Counted from the stretch's first letter, positions 7,901 to 15,694 are shown. The stretch: 15,931 bases of DNA from Hoskinsella mucinilytica (GCF_045223415.1 NZ_JBEQZJ010000062.1:1-15931), one strand, 5' to 3'. The notes: a model not told the origin generated them from the sequence alone. A program made the numbers and translations.

Positions 7901-10794
7901 GTAAAAAAGGAAATGAAAGTTATTTAATTCCATGGAACTGGGATGCACAAAGCGGTGCTTTTGTAGACAGTAGGGATGAAAAGCTATATCACTGGAATAC
8001 ACTAGGTGGAGAAAGCAATTGGAAGCTTCCGGAAGATTGGAAGAACTTAACAAATGTGACTGTATATAAATTAACTGATTTAGGCAAAACCGAAAAACAA
8101 AAGGTTCAAGTCGTAGATGGAAGTATTACACTCCATGCAGAAGGAGAAACTCCATATGTAGTTTGTAAAGGGGAAGAACAGCAAATTGATATTACATGGA
8201 GCGAAGGAATGCACATTGTGGATGCGGGTTTCAATGGAGGATTAGCATCGCTAAAGGAAAATTGGGATATCCAAGGAACTGGAGAAGCGACCATTGCAAA
8301 GAGTCAGTACAGCAATCCGATGTTGAAGCTTTCTGGAGAAATTTCCACTACACAGACATTGAGCGATTTGAAAGCCGGTAAGCAATATGCGCTATATGTT
8401 GGAGTGGACAATCGAAGTGAAGGAAAAGCAAGTGCGATCGTTTCAGCAAATGGCAAAGTATTAGCTCAGAATTATACAGAAGAAAGTATCGCAAAGAACT
8501 ATGTAAAGGCATATACACACAATACCAATTCTGCGACCGTAGATGGAAATAGTTATTTCCAAAACATGTATGTATTCTTTACGGCACCAAGTGATGGAAG
8601 TCAAGTAGCATTAACATTACAGCATAGTGGCGATGATAAGGATACTTATTTTGATGATATTCGTATCATAGAAAATAATTCAGATAATATCAAGCTAGAT
8701 GAATCAGGTCATTTGATTTCCTTTACCAATGATTTCGAACAAAATGTACAAGGTATTTATCCATTCGTAGTCAGTGGGATTGAGGGTGTTGAAGATAATC
8801 GTACGCATTTATCTGAGAAACATGCTCCTTATACACAAGCTGGTTGGGATGTGAAAAAGATGGATGATGTCTTAGATGGTGATTGGTCTGTCAAGGTCAA
8901 TGGGTTATCTGAAGCAAATACGTTAGTATATCAAACCATTCCACAAAATGTTCGTTTTGAACCGGGGGTAACTTATAAGATTCGATTTGATTATCAAGCA
9001 GGCTCAGATCATACGTATGCAATCGCAATTGGTCATGGAGAATATGGTTCCAGTGATATTACATTGTTGCCATTGAAAAAAGCTATGGGAACTACAAGCA
9101 CTTATGAATTTGAATTAACGGGTGCATTAGAAAGTGATTCTTGGTTTGGGATTTATTCTACAGATCAAAAGGCAGATTATCAAGGACTTGATCCAAATAA
9201 AAAAGAAGATCAAAATCCGATTAATTTCGGTGGCTATAAAGATTTCGTTCTTGATAATTTAAGTATTGAAAAACAAGAAGAAACCATTGAAAAAGATGAT
9301 GTAGTTGCCAAATTAGAAGAAATGAGTACAACATATCAAAGAAAAGATTATACCGCAACAACATGGAAGGTATACACAGAAACGATGATGCAAGTACGTG
9401 TATTACTGAATAAGGATATGAGCACAAAAGAAGATGTGGTACAGGCTCATCGCTTATTACGTGCATTGGAAGGTTATATGGAGACGGCATCAGGAAATGA
9501 AGCAAGTGCCGACTTTGATATAGATCAAGAAAACTATGAAGTATCTGCTGGAAGTGCACAAAGTGTATATGAAAATGAAGGACCGGTAGAGTTTGCACAG
9601 GATGGCAAAGATAATACTCATTGGCATACAAGCTGGTCAGATACCAACTTAGACGATGCATGGTATCAATTTGATCTAGCAGAGCCAACCACAGTGGATG
9701 GACTTCGTTATTTACCAAGATCAGGTGGAGTCGTAAATGGAAAGATCAAAGATTATGATTTGATATTGACAACTGAAGATGGAAAAGAAACCAAAGTGTC
9801 CGGTACGTTTGATACCACGACAAAATGGCAGAAGGTTTCATTGAAAGACCCAATAAAAAATGTCATCAGCGTGAGATTGAAAGTAAATTCTTCTATGGGA
9901 CAATCAGATGGGGAAACAAATAAATTTGCTTCTGCTGCAGAATTGCGTATCACGACACCAAGAGATATCGAAGATACCGTACAAGTTGAAAAAGGAATGT
10001 TAGAACAGATATTCCATACCTTAAAAGATATAGATCAAGCGCTTTATACACCGGAAAGTTATGCATATCTAATGGAAAAGGCTACTGCTGCAAAGGCTGT
10101 TCTTGCCGATGAACATGCAACTCAATTTGATGTAGAGCTGGCTTTGGCAAATCTACAAGATGCAATCAAGGCATTGAAACTAAAAGACACCGAGGTGGAT
10201 AAAACAAATCTTTATGAAGCAATCCAAAATGCAGAAAAAGTAGATACAAGCAAATACACCGTCGAAAGTGTTGATGCATTCCACAAAGCATTAGAGAAGG
10301 CAAAAGCAGTTTGGAAAGATCAGGATGCGAGCGAGGCTGATGTAAAAGATGCGCTGCTAGCTCTTACAAAAGCTCAAGGTGATTTGATTTTAAAAGGGGA
10401 AGAACAAACCAAAGTAGATAAAACTGCGTTGATGCAAAAACTACAAGTTGCGTTAACAAAGAATCAAAAAGATTATACAGCAGAAAGTTTCCAGAACTTG
10501 CTTGATGCCATTAAGAAAGCAGAAGATGTGCTTGCTAATGAAGAAGCAACACAAGAACAAATCAATCAAGCATATATGACGTTAGATCAAGCCATCAATG
10601 CATTGGTTCCAGAAAAACAGTCAGGAACAGATGGTAAACCAGGAGCAGATGGAAACCCAGGTACTGATGGAAAACCGGGAACAGATCATGTAGAAACAGG
10701 AGATACTACACAAGTAGGATGGTTGTTGAGTCTTGCCATCTTATCCGGAGGTGCTATTCTCATTCTTGTAAAGAGAAAAAGAAAAGCAGAATAA
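4990..10794 (+). CDS. Wall-anchored endo-alpha-N-acetylgalactosaminidase (GH101)
   Basis: GH101 enzymes release Gal-beta-1,3-GalNAc (core 1) from Ser/Thr of mucin-type glycoproteins outside the cell. The 1934-residue protein has a signal peptide (1 to about 29, ending VMA), a laminin-G/lectin-like domain (45-235), a carboxypeptidase-regulatory-like fold (240-320), a beta-sandwich (325-600) and a TIM barrel (610-900). In the barrel, Asp768 in YLDVWGN is the likely nucleophile, Glu800 in TTEWG the acid/base, and Asp662 in GHDSGHPDYG a substrate contact. The 32-residue spacing matches Asp764/Glu796 of the pneumococcal enzyme. Two galactose-binding-like domains (1075-1235, 1240-1432), a FIVAR (1434-1498), an F5/8-type CBM32 (1510-1657), three more FIVARs (1660-1875), a collagen-like linker and a sorting tail follow. 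AAAGGAGG (4973-4980) sets the start. The gene is monocistronic. Domain limits are estimates. Confidence 0.93.
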   Translation: MKKGLNIVVSLGLTMTSIAPNALLNPVMAKQAEVNPTGTDDQQKAVKDGILEHWKLDAATAKGEEICSVADGWLHLASTINNGNGTSAQAGYPAVFVNDATFDFTKPGFFKTKMKAESDASQTRFGFYLGYQDPGNGLFIGYDKEGWFWQKYQNGNGEWYQGERIPSLEKGKESLIRIEWDENQEVSVLIDNELVFEHLDISGMSLSNQIGIKAGSYQGTEISDMYLTEMDYTGLHAEAQISYAVSGHLMDEMKQPIANARVRIGKTEVQSDENGNFKFDKVFINGEYHIKVMKEGYEAYEGTFTIEDGDKSIPDITLTQAQQASTYAMETSEMKVDLYENFPSVQKYTMKSDALKNKIMYGQSEQINTVEINGVSIKLNDEDVSVDHLGTKAIYTMQVQKEEAHIDATISVEISLDGNKLFFHVTKIENHLSDHQYPVQTLSFPQHSLVSVRSNQSNASFTGAVMSSNTQASGDETIAVTKVMDDIRDRDYMYGFLSNDELSAGIWSNSEHNGRVVAAPVEGGSQNTRILASTSETDTYKSLGLASAPWYYHRVVTDSKGVSHMVEETEMPKMSVVITGDENHDQTVNWQDGAIAFREIMNNPYKSEEVPELVAWRIAMNFGGQAQNPFLTTLDNVKKVALHTDGLGQSVLLKGYGSEGHDSGHPDYGDIGKRIGGAKDFNTLMDKGKAYGARFGVHVNASEMYPEAKAFDEDLVRRNGNNLSYGWNWLDQGVGIDGIYDLASGSREKRFKELKDQVGDRMDFIYLDVWGNLTASAEDSWETRKISKMINDNGWRMTTEWGSGNEYDSTFQHWAADLTYGDYTSKGENSQVMRFLRNHQKDSWVGDFPSYGGAANAPLLGGYNMKDFEGWQGRNDYDAYIKNLYTHDVSTKFIQHFKVTNWVNDPLNKDSVSDASINNGNEQITLQDDAGNIVVISRKTNDTSSDDYRYRTMTLNGNIILEGVVSAGDGSKKGNESYLIPWNWDAQSGAFVDSRDEKLYHWNTLGGESNWKLPEDWKNLTNVTVYKLTDLGKTEKQKVQVVDGSITLHAEGETPYVVCKGEEQQIDITWSEGMHIVDAGFNGGLASLKENWDIQGTGEATIAKSQYSNPMLKLSGEISTTQTLSDLKAGKQYALYVGVDNRSEGKASAIVSANGKVLAQNYTEESIAKNYVKAYTHNTNSATVDGNSYFQNMYVFFTAPSDGSQVALTLQHSGDDKDTYFDDIRIIENNSDNIKLDESGHLISFTNDFEQNVQGIYPFVVSGIEGVEDNRTHLSEKHAPYTQAGWDVKKMDDVLDGDWSVKVNGLSEANTLVYQTIPQNVRFEPGVTYKIRFDYQAGSDHTYAIAIGHGEYGSSDITLLPLKKAMGTTSTYEFELTGALESDSWFGIYSTDQKADYQGLDPNKKEDQNPINFGGYKDFVLDNLSIEKQEETIEKDDVVAKLEEMSTTYQRKDYTATTWKVYTETMMQVRVLLNKDMSTKEDVVQAHRLLRALEGYMETASGNEASADFDIDQENYEVSAGSAQSVYENEGPVEFAQDGKDNTHWHTSWSDTNLDDAWYQFDLAEPTTVDGLRYLPRSGGVVNGKIKDYDLILTTEDGKETKVSGTFDTTTKWQKVSLKDPIKNVISVRLKVNSSMGQSDGETNKFASAAELRITTPRDIEDTVQVEKGMLEQIFHTLKDIDQALYTPESYAYLMEKATAAKAVLADEHATQFDVELALANLQDAIKALKLKDTEVDKTNLYEAIQNAEKVDTSKYTVESVDAFHKALEKAKAVWKDQDASEADVKDALLALTKAQGDLILKGEEQTKVDKTALMQKLQVALTKNQKDYTAESFQNLLDAIKKAEDVLANEEATQEQINQAYMTLDQAINALVPEKQSGTDGKPGADGNPGTDGKPGTDHVETGDTTQVGWLLSLAILSGGAILILVKRKRKAE
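10624..10686 (+). repeat. Collagen-like Gly-X-Y repeat in the GH101 stalk
   Basis: Residues 1879-1899 form seven consecutive Gly-X-Y triplets alternating GTD/GAD with GKP/GNP, a six-residue period repeated at the DNA level. The repeat sits between the last FIVAR module and the membrane anchor, where it would act as a flexible or wall-spanning spacer. Seven triplets are too few to be sure of a collagen triple helix. Confidence 0.75.
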
Positions 10795-10800
10795 CAATGA

Positions 10801-10828
10801 AAAGAGTCCATTCCTATGGGCTCTTTTA
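10801..10828 (+). terminator. Rho-independent terminator of the GH101 gene
   Basis: AAAAGAGTCCAT (10801-10812) pairs with ATGGGCTCTTTT (10817-10828) around a 4-nt loop, TCCT, with one G-T wobble. The T-run is inside the right arm. The arms are A-rich on the left and T-rich on the right, so the hairpin could also act on the other strand. It begins 6 nt after the stop codon. Confidence 0.85.
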
Positions 10829-10843
10829 TCATCTGCTTTAGTA

Positions 10844-10864
10844 TATAACATATGGATATATTTA
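10844..10864 (+). repeat. Direct repeat copy 1 (candidate regulator site)
   Basis: ATATAACATNTGGATATAT with N = A. It matches the second copy at 10973 at 19 of 21 positions. It may be a distal binding site for the AraC-family regulator encoded at 14825-15694, because such activators often bind direct repeats. That role is inferred. Confidence 0.5.
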
Positions 10865-10972
10865 TATTAAATTAGGACTGTCATAGAATTACCGATATCA
10901 CAAAATTATCTTAGATATTCGACTTTCATCTTTTTTTTTAAACTTCTTAAGCAAAAATATCATTGTTATAAA

Positions 10973-10993
10973 ATATAACATTTGGATATATAT
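10973..10993 (+). repeat. Direct repeat copy 2 (candidate regulator site)
   Basis: ATATAACATNTGGATATAT with N = T. This copy ends 15 bp upstream of where the -35 box of the symporter promoter should be (about 11009-11014, CTTTTT, a poor match). That is a fitting place for an activator that compensates for the weak -35. Confidence 0.5.
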
Positions 10994-11028
10994 TGAATAC
11001 TTCATTATCTTTTTTTTATTTATCACAA

Positions 11029-11037
11029 TGTTATAAT
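11029..11037 (+). promoter_or_regulatory. Extended -10 promoter of the symporter/alpha-galactosidase operon
   Basis: TGTTATAAT combines a perfect -10 TATAAT (11032-11037) with the extended TGn element. The -35 region is poor, which suggests a promoter that depends on the extended -10 or on an activator. Transcription would start near 11044, giving a leader of roughly 95 nt. Confidence 0.7.
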
Positions 11038-11044
11038 GCTATTG

Positions 11045-11058
11045 TGAAAGCGCTTCAT
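11045..11058 (+). promoter_or_regulatory. cre-like palindrome at the transcription start
   Basis: TGAAAGCGCTTCAT contains the palindromic core AAGCGCTT and matches the cre consensus at 11 of 14 positions, or 13 if one missing base in the right arm is allowed. It shares AAAGCGCTT with the site before the GH101 gene. It covers the predicted start of transcription, so a bound CcpA or LacI-type protein would repress. Confidence 0.5.
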
Positions 11059-11137
11059 AAAAGTTTTGGGGGATGTATAAAAACATGAGCGATTTGCTAT
11101 TACAAAGCAAAAGCTAATGTTGAGAAAGGATAAAGAA

Positions 11138-12592
11138 ATGAATATGAAGTTAAGTGCAAAAGAAATTTATTCCTATGGGCTTGGAGCTTTGGGAAAGGAC
11201 ATGGTATGTGGATTGATATTCACATATTGCATGATTTATTTTACAGATGTGTTAAAGCTTAGTGCCAGCTTTGTAGGTACCCTGTTTTTCTTTGCGAAGT
11301 TTTGGGATGCCGTCAATGATTTAGGAATGGGCATGATCGTAGATAATACCAAAACTAAGTGGGGGAAATTTCGACCATGGTTAGCCATCGGTACCTTGAT
11401 CAATGCAGTTATATTTGTCTGCTTGTTTACTAATTTTCATTTAAGTGGCACTTCCTTATATATCTTTGCGGCAGTAATGTATATTTTATGGGGAATGACC
11501 TATACCATTATGGATATTCCATACTGGTCAATGCTTCCTAATCTTACCCAAGATCCTGTGCAACGAGATCGCCTGGCAGTAATACCAAGGATCTTTGCGT
11601 CTATTGGAGGAAGTCTTTTGGTAGGAGGCTTTGGGTTACAGATCATGGATGTATTGGGACAAGGAAATGCACAACAAGGGTATACTCGCTTTGCTTGGGT
11701 CATTGCCATTGTATTTGTGATAGGGATCGGTTTTACGGTATGCAATGTGAAAAGTGCAGATAAAACAACCAATGTGAAACAAGATAAAACTAGTTTTCGA
11801 AAAATGATCAAGATCATCAAAGAAAACGATCAATTACATGTTGCCATTGCAGTCATACTAACGTTCAATTTCGCAATGCAGATCATAACGGGTATTTCTA
11901 CGTATTATTTCATTTATGTGGCAGGTAGTAAATCGATGTTCTCGGTATTTACAATGTTTGCGGGCTTTGCGGAAATTTTGGGACTGCTTCTTTTCCCGAA
12001 GATCGCCAAAAAAATCAGAAAAGATCAGGTTTATTTTTTCGCAAGTGGTATTCCGATCATCGGTTTGAGCATTCTTTTGATCACAGGATTTATTGCGCCA
12101 CAAAATATGATACTGACCGCATTGTCAGGTATTGGTGTAAAATTTGGATCAGGACTTCAACTAGGTATCGTGACTGTTGTACTTGCGAATGTAGTAGACT
12201 ATGGAGAATATAAATTCGGAACAAGAAATGAATCCATCACCTTTTCTATTCAGACATTGCTTGTGAAATTCACGAGTGCTTTGGGAGCATTATGTACAGG
12301 CTTTGCTTTAGATATCACAGGTTATTTACCAAATGCTACCCAAAGTATGGCCACCATACAAGGTATCCGCTTTTTAATGATCGGTATTCCTATGATCTTT
12401 GTTGTCCTATCCTATATCATATATAAAACGAAATTTCAACTTCATGGAGCCTATTATAATGATATTATGAAAGCTTTAAATCAACGTAAAAAGGAAATCA
12501 CAGAGCAACCTAAGGAAGATATCTTAGAACAGAAAGCAGAACAAGTCATCACTATGCGAAGAGGAGAAACTTATGCCAATACAGTATCATGA
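11138..12592 (+). CDS. GPH-family sugar:cation symporter (MelB-like)
   Basis: This inner-membrane symporter of the glycoside-pentoside-hexuronide family would import an alpha-galactoside such as melibiose or raffinose with Na+ or H+. The 484-residue protein is hydrophobic throughout, consistent with 12 helices. WDAVND gives Asp57 and Asp61, spaced as the cation-binding Asp55 and Asp59 of MelB. MDIPYWS gives Asp126 at the place of MelB Asp124. The WGKFRPW loop motif is also present. The usual Pro after the second Asp is Leu here. No IIA regulatory domain is fused at the C-terminus, unlike LacS or RafP. The ATG at 11138 is chosen because AAAGGA (11125-11130) lies 7 nt before it; an ATG at 11117 lacks a site. 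The substrate is inferred from the overlapping alpha-galactosidase gene. Confidence 0.88.
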   Translation: MNMKLSAKEIYSYGLGALGKDMVCGLIFTYCMIYFTDVLKLSASFVGTLFFFAKFWDAVNDLGMGMIVDNTKTKWGKFRPWLAIGTLINAVIFVCLFTNFHLSGTSLYIFAAVMYILWGMTYTIMDIPYWSMLPNLTQDPVQRDRLAVIPRIFASIGGSLLVGGFGLQIMDVLGQGNAQQGYTRFAWVIAIVFVIGIGFTVCNVKSADKTTNVKQDKTSFRKMIKIIKENDQLHVAIAVILTFNFAMQIITGISTYYFIYVAGSKSMFSVFTMFAGFAEILGLLLFPKIAKKIRKDQVYFFASGIPIIGLSILLITGFIAPQNMILTALSGIGVKFGSGLQLGIVTVVLANVVDYGEYKFGTRNESITFSIQTLLVKFTSALGALCTGFALDITGYLPNATQSMATIQGIRFLMIGIPMIFVVLSYIIYKTKFQLHGAYYNDIMKALNQRKKEITEQPKEDILEQKAEQVITMRRGETYANTVS

Positions 12593-14801
12593 AAATACAA
12601 GAACCTTTCATTTATATAATGATAATATCAGTTATATCTTTATGATATTAAAAAATGAACAACTAACACAACTTTATTATGGAAAACGATTAAAGGATAA
12701 AGCAGACTTTCATTATCTATTAGAGCTAAGACAACGACCGATGTCACCTTGTAGTTTTGAACATGATCTAACCTTTTCCATGGAACATATACGTCAGGAA
12801 TATCCAAGTTACGGTCATGGAGATATGCGACATCCTGCTTATGAAATATTAAGTAACAATGGAAGTAGAATATCAGAGTTTACTTATGTGTCCCATCATA
12901 TTATAAAAGGAAAGCCGACCTTAGAAGGCTTACCAGCAACTTATTGTGAGAAACAAGATGAAGCGGATACGTTACAGATCATGCTTCATGACGATGTCTT
13001 AGATATGGATATGGTGTTATCTTATACGATCTTTACCCATGTCGCAGCTATCGCAAGAAATACTAAATTTATAACCAATTCGCAATCAGCGATTTTGACC
13101 AATGCAATGAGCATGAGCGTAGATCTGCCTGATAGTGAATACGAAATGATAGAATTAACAGGGGCATGGTCAAGAGAGCGAGAAATTAAAGAACGTATGC
13201 TGGAACATGGAATGCAATCGATTTATAGTATGCGTGGTTGTAGTTCTAATAATTATAATCCATTTCTTGCTTTAAAAAGGAAAGAAACAACAGAAGAACA
13301 CGGAGAGGTTTATGGTTTCAGTCTTGTGTACAGTGGCAATTTTTTGGCAAGTGTAGAAGTCGATACTTACGAAGTTGCACGTATTCGTATGGGAATCCAT
13401 CCTGATACCTTCCATTGGCCATTATCACAACATGACAGTTTTCAAACACCAGAGGTCATCATGGTGTATACGGATCAAGGTATGAATGCAATGAGTCAAG
13501 TCTACCATGAACTTTATCAAAAACGACTTGCTCGAGGAATGTGGAGAGATCGAGTCAGACCAATCCTTATCAATAATTGGGAGGCTACTTATTTTGATTT
13601 TAATGAACAAAAAATATTGAATATCGCACAGACAGCGAAACAACTTGGCATAGAATTGTTTGTATTAGATGATGGATGGTTTGGAAATAGAAATGATGAT
13701 CATGCAGGATTGGGAGATTGGTACCCTAATCTTACAAAATTACCAAATGGGATCAAGGGTCTGTCTGAAAAGATTGAAGCAATAGGACTTTCTTTCGGTC
13801 TTTGGTTTGAACCAGAAATGGTAAATAAGGATAGTGATCTCTATCGTTTACACCCGGATTGGATCTTACAAACACCACAACGAAACAGTTGTCATGGAAG
13901 AAATCAATATGTGTTAGATTTCTCTAGAAAAGAGGTTGTGGATGGAATCTATCAACAAATGTATCAGGTTTTATCCCAGGCTAAAATATCTTATGTGAAA
14001 TGGGATATGAATCGTTGTATGAGTGAGGTATATTCCAATGGTTGCGACGCTGAGCATCAAGGCTGTGTGATGCATCGCTATATTCTTGGTGTTTATGAAT
14101 TATATGAACGTTTGATTCATGACTTTCCTCATATACTATTCGAATCTTGTGCAAGTGGAGGAGCACGCTTTGATCCGGGTATGTTATATTATGCCCCACA
14201 ATGTTGGACAAGTGATGATACAGATGCATTAGAACGTATAAAAATTCAATATGGAACAAGCATGGTTTATCCTATCAGCTCCATTGGTTCTCATGTATCC
14301 GCAACACCAAATCATCAACTACTAAGAAACACACCAATTGAAACCAGAGCTAATGTTGCTTATTTCGGTACCTTTGGTTATGAGTTATATCTGAACCAAT
14401 TAAGCAAAGAAGAACAGGATAAAGTAAAAGAACAGATCAAGTTTATGAAACAGCATAGAAAGCTGATTCAATTTGGAACCTTCTATCGTCTACAAAGTCC
14501 ATTTAAACACAATGTTAGTGCATGGATGGTAGTATCAAAAGATCAAACAGAAGCCATTGTTGGATATTATAGAACTCTACAAGGTGTCAATGGTGCTTAT
14601 GAAAGAATTCGTTTACAGGGTTTATGCCCTGATTGGAATTACCATGTATCCATAGAGGATCATGAACATTATGGTGATGAGCTAATGCAATATGGATTGA
14701 TCACCAGTGGCTCATTCTCAGGAGAAAATAAAGAAAAATACAATGGAAGTAATGGAGATTATCAATCTAAACTATATCATCTAAAAGTAATAGAAGCATA
14801 A
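12573..14801 (+). CDS. aga: Alpha-galactosidase (GH36, subfamily I)
   Basis: This retaining glycosidase cleaves terminal alpha-1,6-galactose from melibiose, raffinose or stachyose. It has no signal peptide, so it acts in the cytoplasm on imported sugars. At 742 residues it has the normal length: an N-terminal beta-supersandwich (about 1-330), a TIM barrel (about 335-650) and a C-terminal beta-domain. Motifs are LDDGWFGNRNDD, GLWFEPEMV, nucleophile Asp478 in YVKWDMNR, CASGGARFDPG and acid/base Asp548 in CWTSDDTD, at the same positions as in the Geobacillus AgaA enzyme. It starts inside the symporter gene with a 20-nt overlap, and GAGGAG (12561-12566) lies 6 nt upstream, so translation is probably coupled. 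A terminator follows directly. Action on host alpha-galactosyl glycans is possible but not shown by the sequence. Confidence 0.94.
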   Translation: MPIQYHENTRTFHLYNDNISYIFMILKNEQLTQLYYGKRLKDKADFHYLLELRQRPMSPCSFEHDLTFSMEHIRQEYPSYGHGDMRHPAYEILSNNGSRISEFTYVSHHIIKGKPTLEGLPATYCEKQDEADTLQIMLHDDVLDMDMVLSYTIFTHVAAIARNTKFITNSQSAILTNAMSMSVDLPDSEYEMIELTGAWSREREIKERMLEHGMQSIYSMRGCSSNNYNPFLALKRKETTEEHGEVYGFSLVYSGNFLASVEVDTYEVARIRMGIHPDTFHWPLSQHDSFQTPEVIMVYTDQGMNAMSQVYHELYQKRLARGMWRDRVRPILINNWEATYFDFNEQKILNIAQTAKQLGIELFVLDDGWFGNRNDDHAGLGDWYPNLTKLPNGIKGLSEKIEAIGLSFGLWFEPEMVNKDSDLYRLHPDWILQTPQRNSCHGRNQYVLDFSRKEVVDGIYQQMYQVLSQAKISYVKWDMNRCMSEVYSNGCDAEHQGCVMHRYILGVYELYERLIHDFPHILFESCASGGARFDPGMLYYAPQCWTSDDTDALERIKIQYGTSMVYPISSIGSHVSATPNHQLLRNTPIETRANVAYFGTFGYELYLNQLSKEEQDKVKEQIKFMKQHRKLIQFGTFYRLQSPFKHNVSAWMVVSKDQTEAIVGYYRTLQGVNGAYERIRLQGLCPDWNYHVSIEDHEHYGDELMQYGLITSGSFSGENKEKYNGSNGDYQSKLYHLKVIEA

Positions 14802-14826
14802 AAACCAGGCGTAATTGCCTGGTTTT
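14801..14826. terminator. Shared bidirectional terminator
   Basis: AAAACCAGGC (14801-14810) pairs perfectly with GCCTGGTTTT (14817-14826) around a 6-nt loop. T-runs follow in both directions. The stop codons of the alpha-galactosidase (14799-14801, plus) and the regulator (14825-14827, minus) overlap its two ends, so one compact hairpin serves both convergent genes. Confidence 0.9.
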
Positions 14827-15694
14827 ATAATCTTTCATCTTTATGTGGATCCTCACTTCTTATCTCATTTTTACCGATTCGTTTCTCTTTACGATAGGTG
14901 CTTGGTGATATTCCGGTCACCTTGTGATAGGCCTTAGAAAAAGCCAATTGATTAGCATAACCACAAGAATAAGAGATAGAGTTGATAGGAAGATCGGTTT
15001 TGGTCAATAGATCATTTGCTTTGGTGATACGAAATTTCAATAAAAACTGTTGTGGTGACATATGCAGTTGTTTTTGAAAGATAGAAGATAAATAAGAACG
15101 ATGGAGTCCTACATAATCTGCAATATCATTAACAGTTATAAAATTTTGATAATTTTTCTGAATAAATTCAATTGCTTTATTGACATGAATATTTTCGCTA
15201 CTAATTTCTGTTTTATATTCAATGTTTGCACTTGCACTTAAATAAGAGAAAAATTCAAAGAGCTTTCCTTGTATATATAACTCATTACTATAACTCAAAG
15301 TATTGTGCGTAATCATGCTATCGATCATAGTAGAAAGTATTTCTATTTCATCACAATGAGTTTTCAAATGATCTTTATCCAATCCACAACGCTTAAGATA
15401 GGTTTCTGCCTTCAAACCATCAAAGCCAATCCAAACATACGTCCAAGGATCTTCTTCATCTGCTTGATAGAACGTGACCTCTCCTGGTAGGATCAAGAAA
15501 GCATCACCTTGTTCTATTTTATAATTTCTTTGTTTGGCAAAATAAGTGCCTTTTCCCTTAATACAATAATGAATCAAAAAATTATCTCGTACGGCAGGTC
15601 CATAGGAATATAAGGAAGGGCATTCTTGTTTCCCACAATAAAGTAAATAAAAATCAGTAAAGGCATCATTTTTGATTTCAAGACTAGAATACAT
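14825..15694 (-). CDS. AraC-family transcriptional regulator
   Basis: This is a sugar-responsive DNA-binding regulator of 289 residues. The N-terminal half (about 30-95) is an AraC-type cupin sensor, with the typical stretch EQGDAFLILPGEVTFY. The C-terminus has two helix-turn-helix units: ITVNDIADYVGLHRSYLSSIF (about 186-206) and INSISYSCGYANQLAFSKAY (about 237-256), followed by the family signature TGISPSTYRK. The start has a clear ribosome-binding site, GAGGTGAT, complementary to 15698-15705. It converges on the alpha-galactosidase operon, and AraC-family RafR/MsmR proteins control raffinose/melibiose genes in streptococci, so it probably activates that operon. It could equally control a gene beyond the right edge. 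The 18-residue tail after the signature is charged. Confidence 0.92.
   Translation of the reverse strand: MYSSLEIKNDAFTDFYLLYCGKQECPSLYSYGPAVRDNFLIHYCIKGKGTYFAKQRNYKIEQGDAFLILPGEVTFYQADEEDPWTYVWIGFDGLKAETYLKRCGLDKDHLKTHCDEIEILSTMIDSMITHNTLSYSNELYIQGKLFEFFSYLSASANIEYKTEISSENIHVNKAIEFIQKNYQNFITVNDIADYVGLHRSYLSSIFQKQLHMSPQQFLLKFRITKANDLLTKTDLPINSISYSCGYANQLAFSKAYHKVTGISPSTYRKEKRIGKNEIRSEDPHKDERL

Larger units (their letters stand above)
10795..11137 (+). other. Intergenic region with terminator, direct repeats, promoter and cre-like site
   Basis: This 343-bp gap holds no plausible gene. It begins with the glycosidase terminator, then carries two copies of a 21-bp repeat 129 bp apart, T-runs at about 10931-10939 and 11010-11017, an extended -10 promoter at 11029-11037 and a cre-like palindrome at the predicted transcription start. 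The arrangement reads as the control region of the downstream symporter and alpha-galactosidase operon. Confidence 0.7.

Noticed and set aside
9221..9718. 165-residue open frame on the minus strand
   Set aside because: It lies wholly inside the GH101 gene in an antisense frame, has low-complexity His/Leu-rich content, and shows no recognisable domain or good start site.
10621..10692. Tandem DNA repeat as a possible minisatellite or CRISPR
   Set aside because: The repetition is explained by the Gly-X-Y codons of the protein stalk; there are no spacers or palindromic repeats.
10865..10972. Small gene or RNA between the two direct repeats
   Set aside because: No open frame with a ribosome-binding site and no stable hairpin could be seen in this AT-rich stretch.
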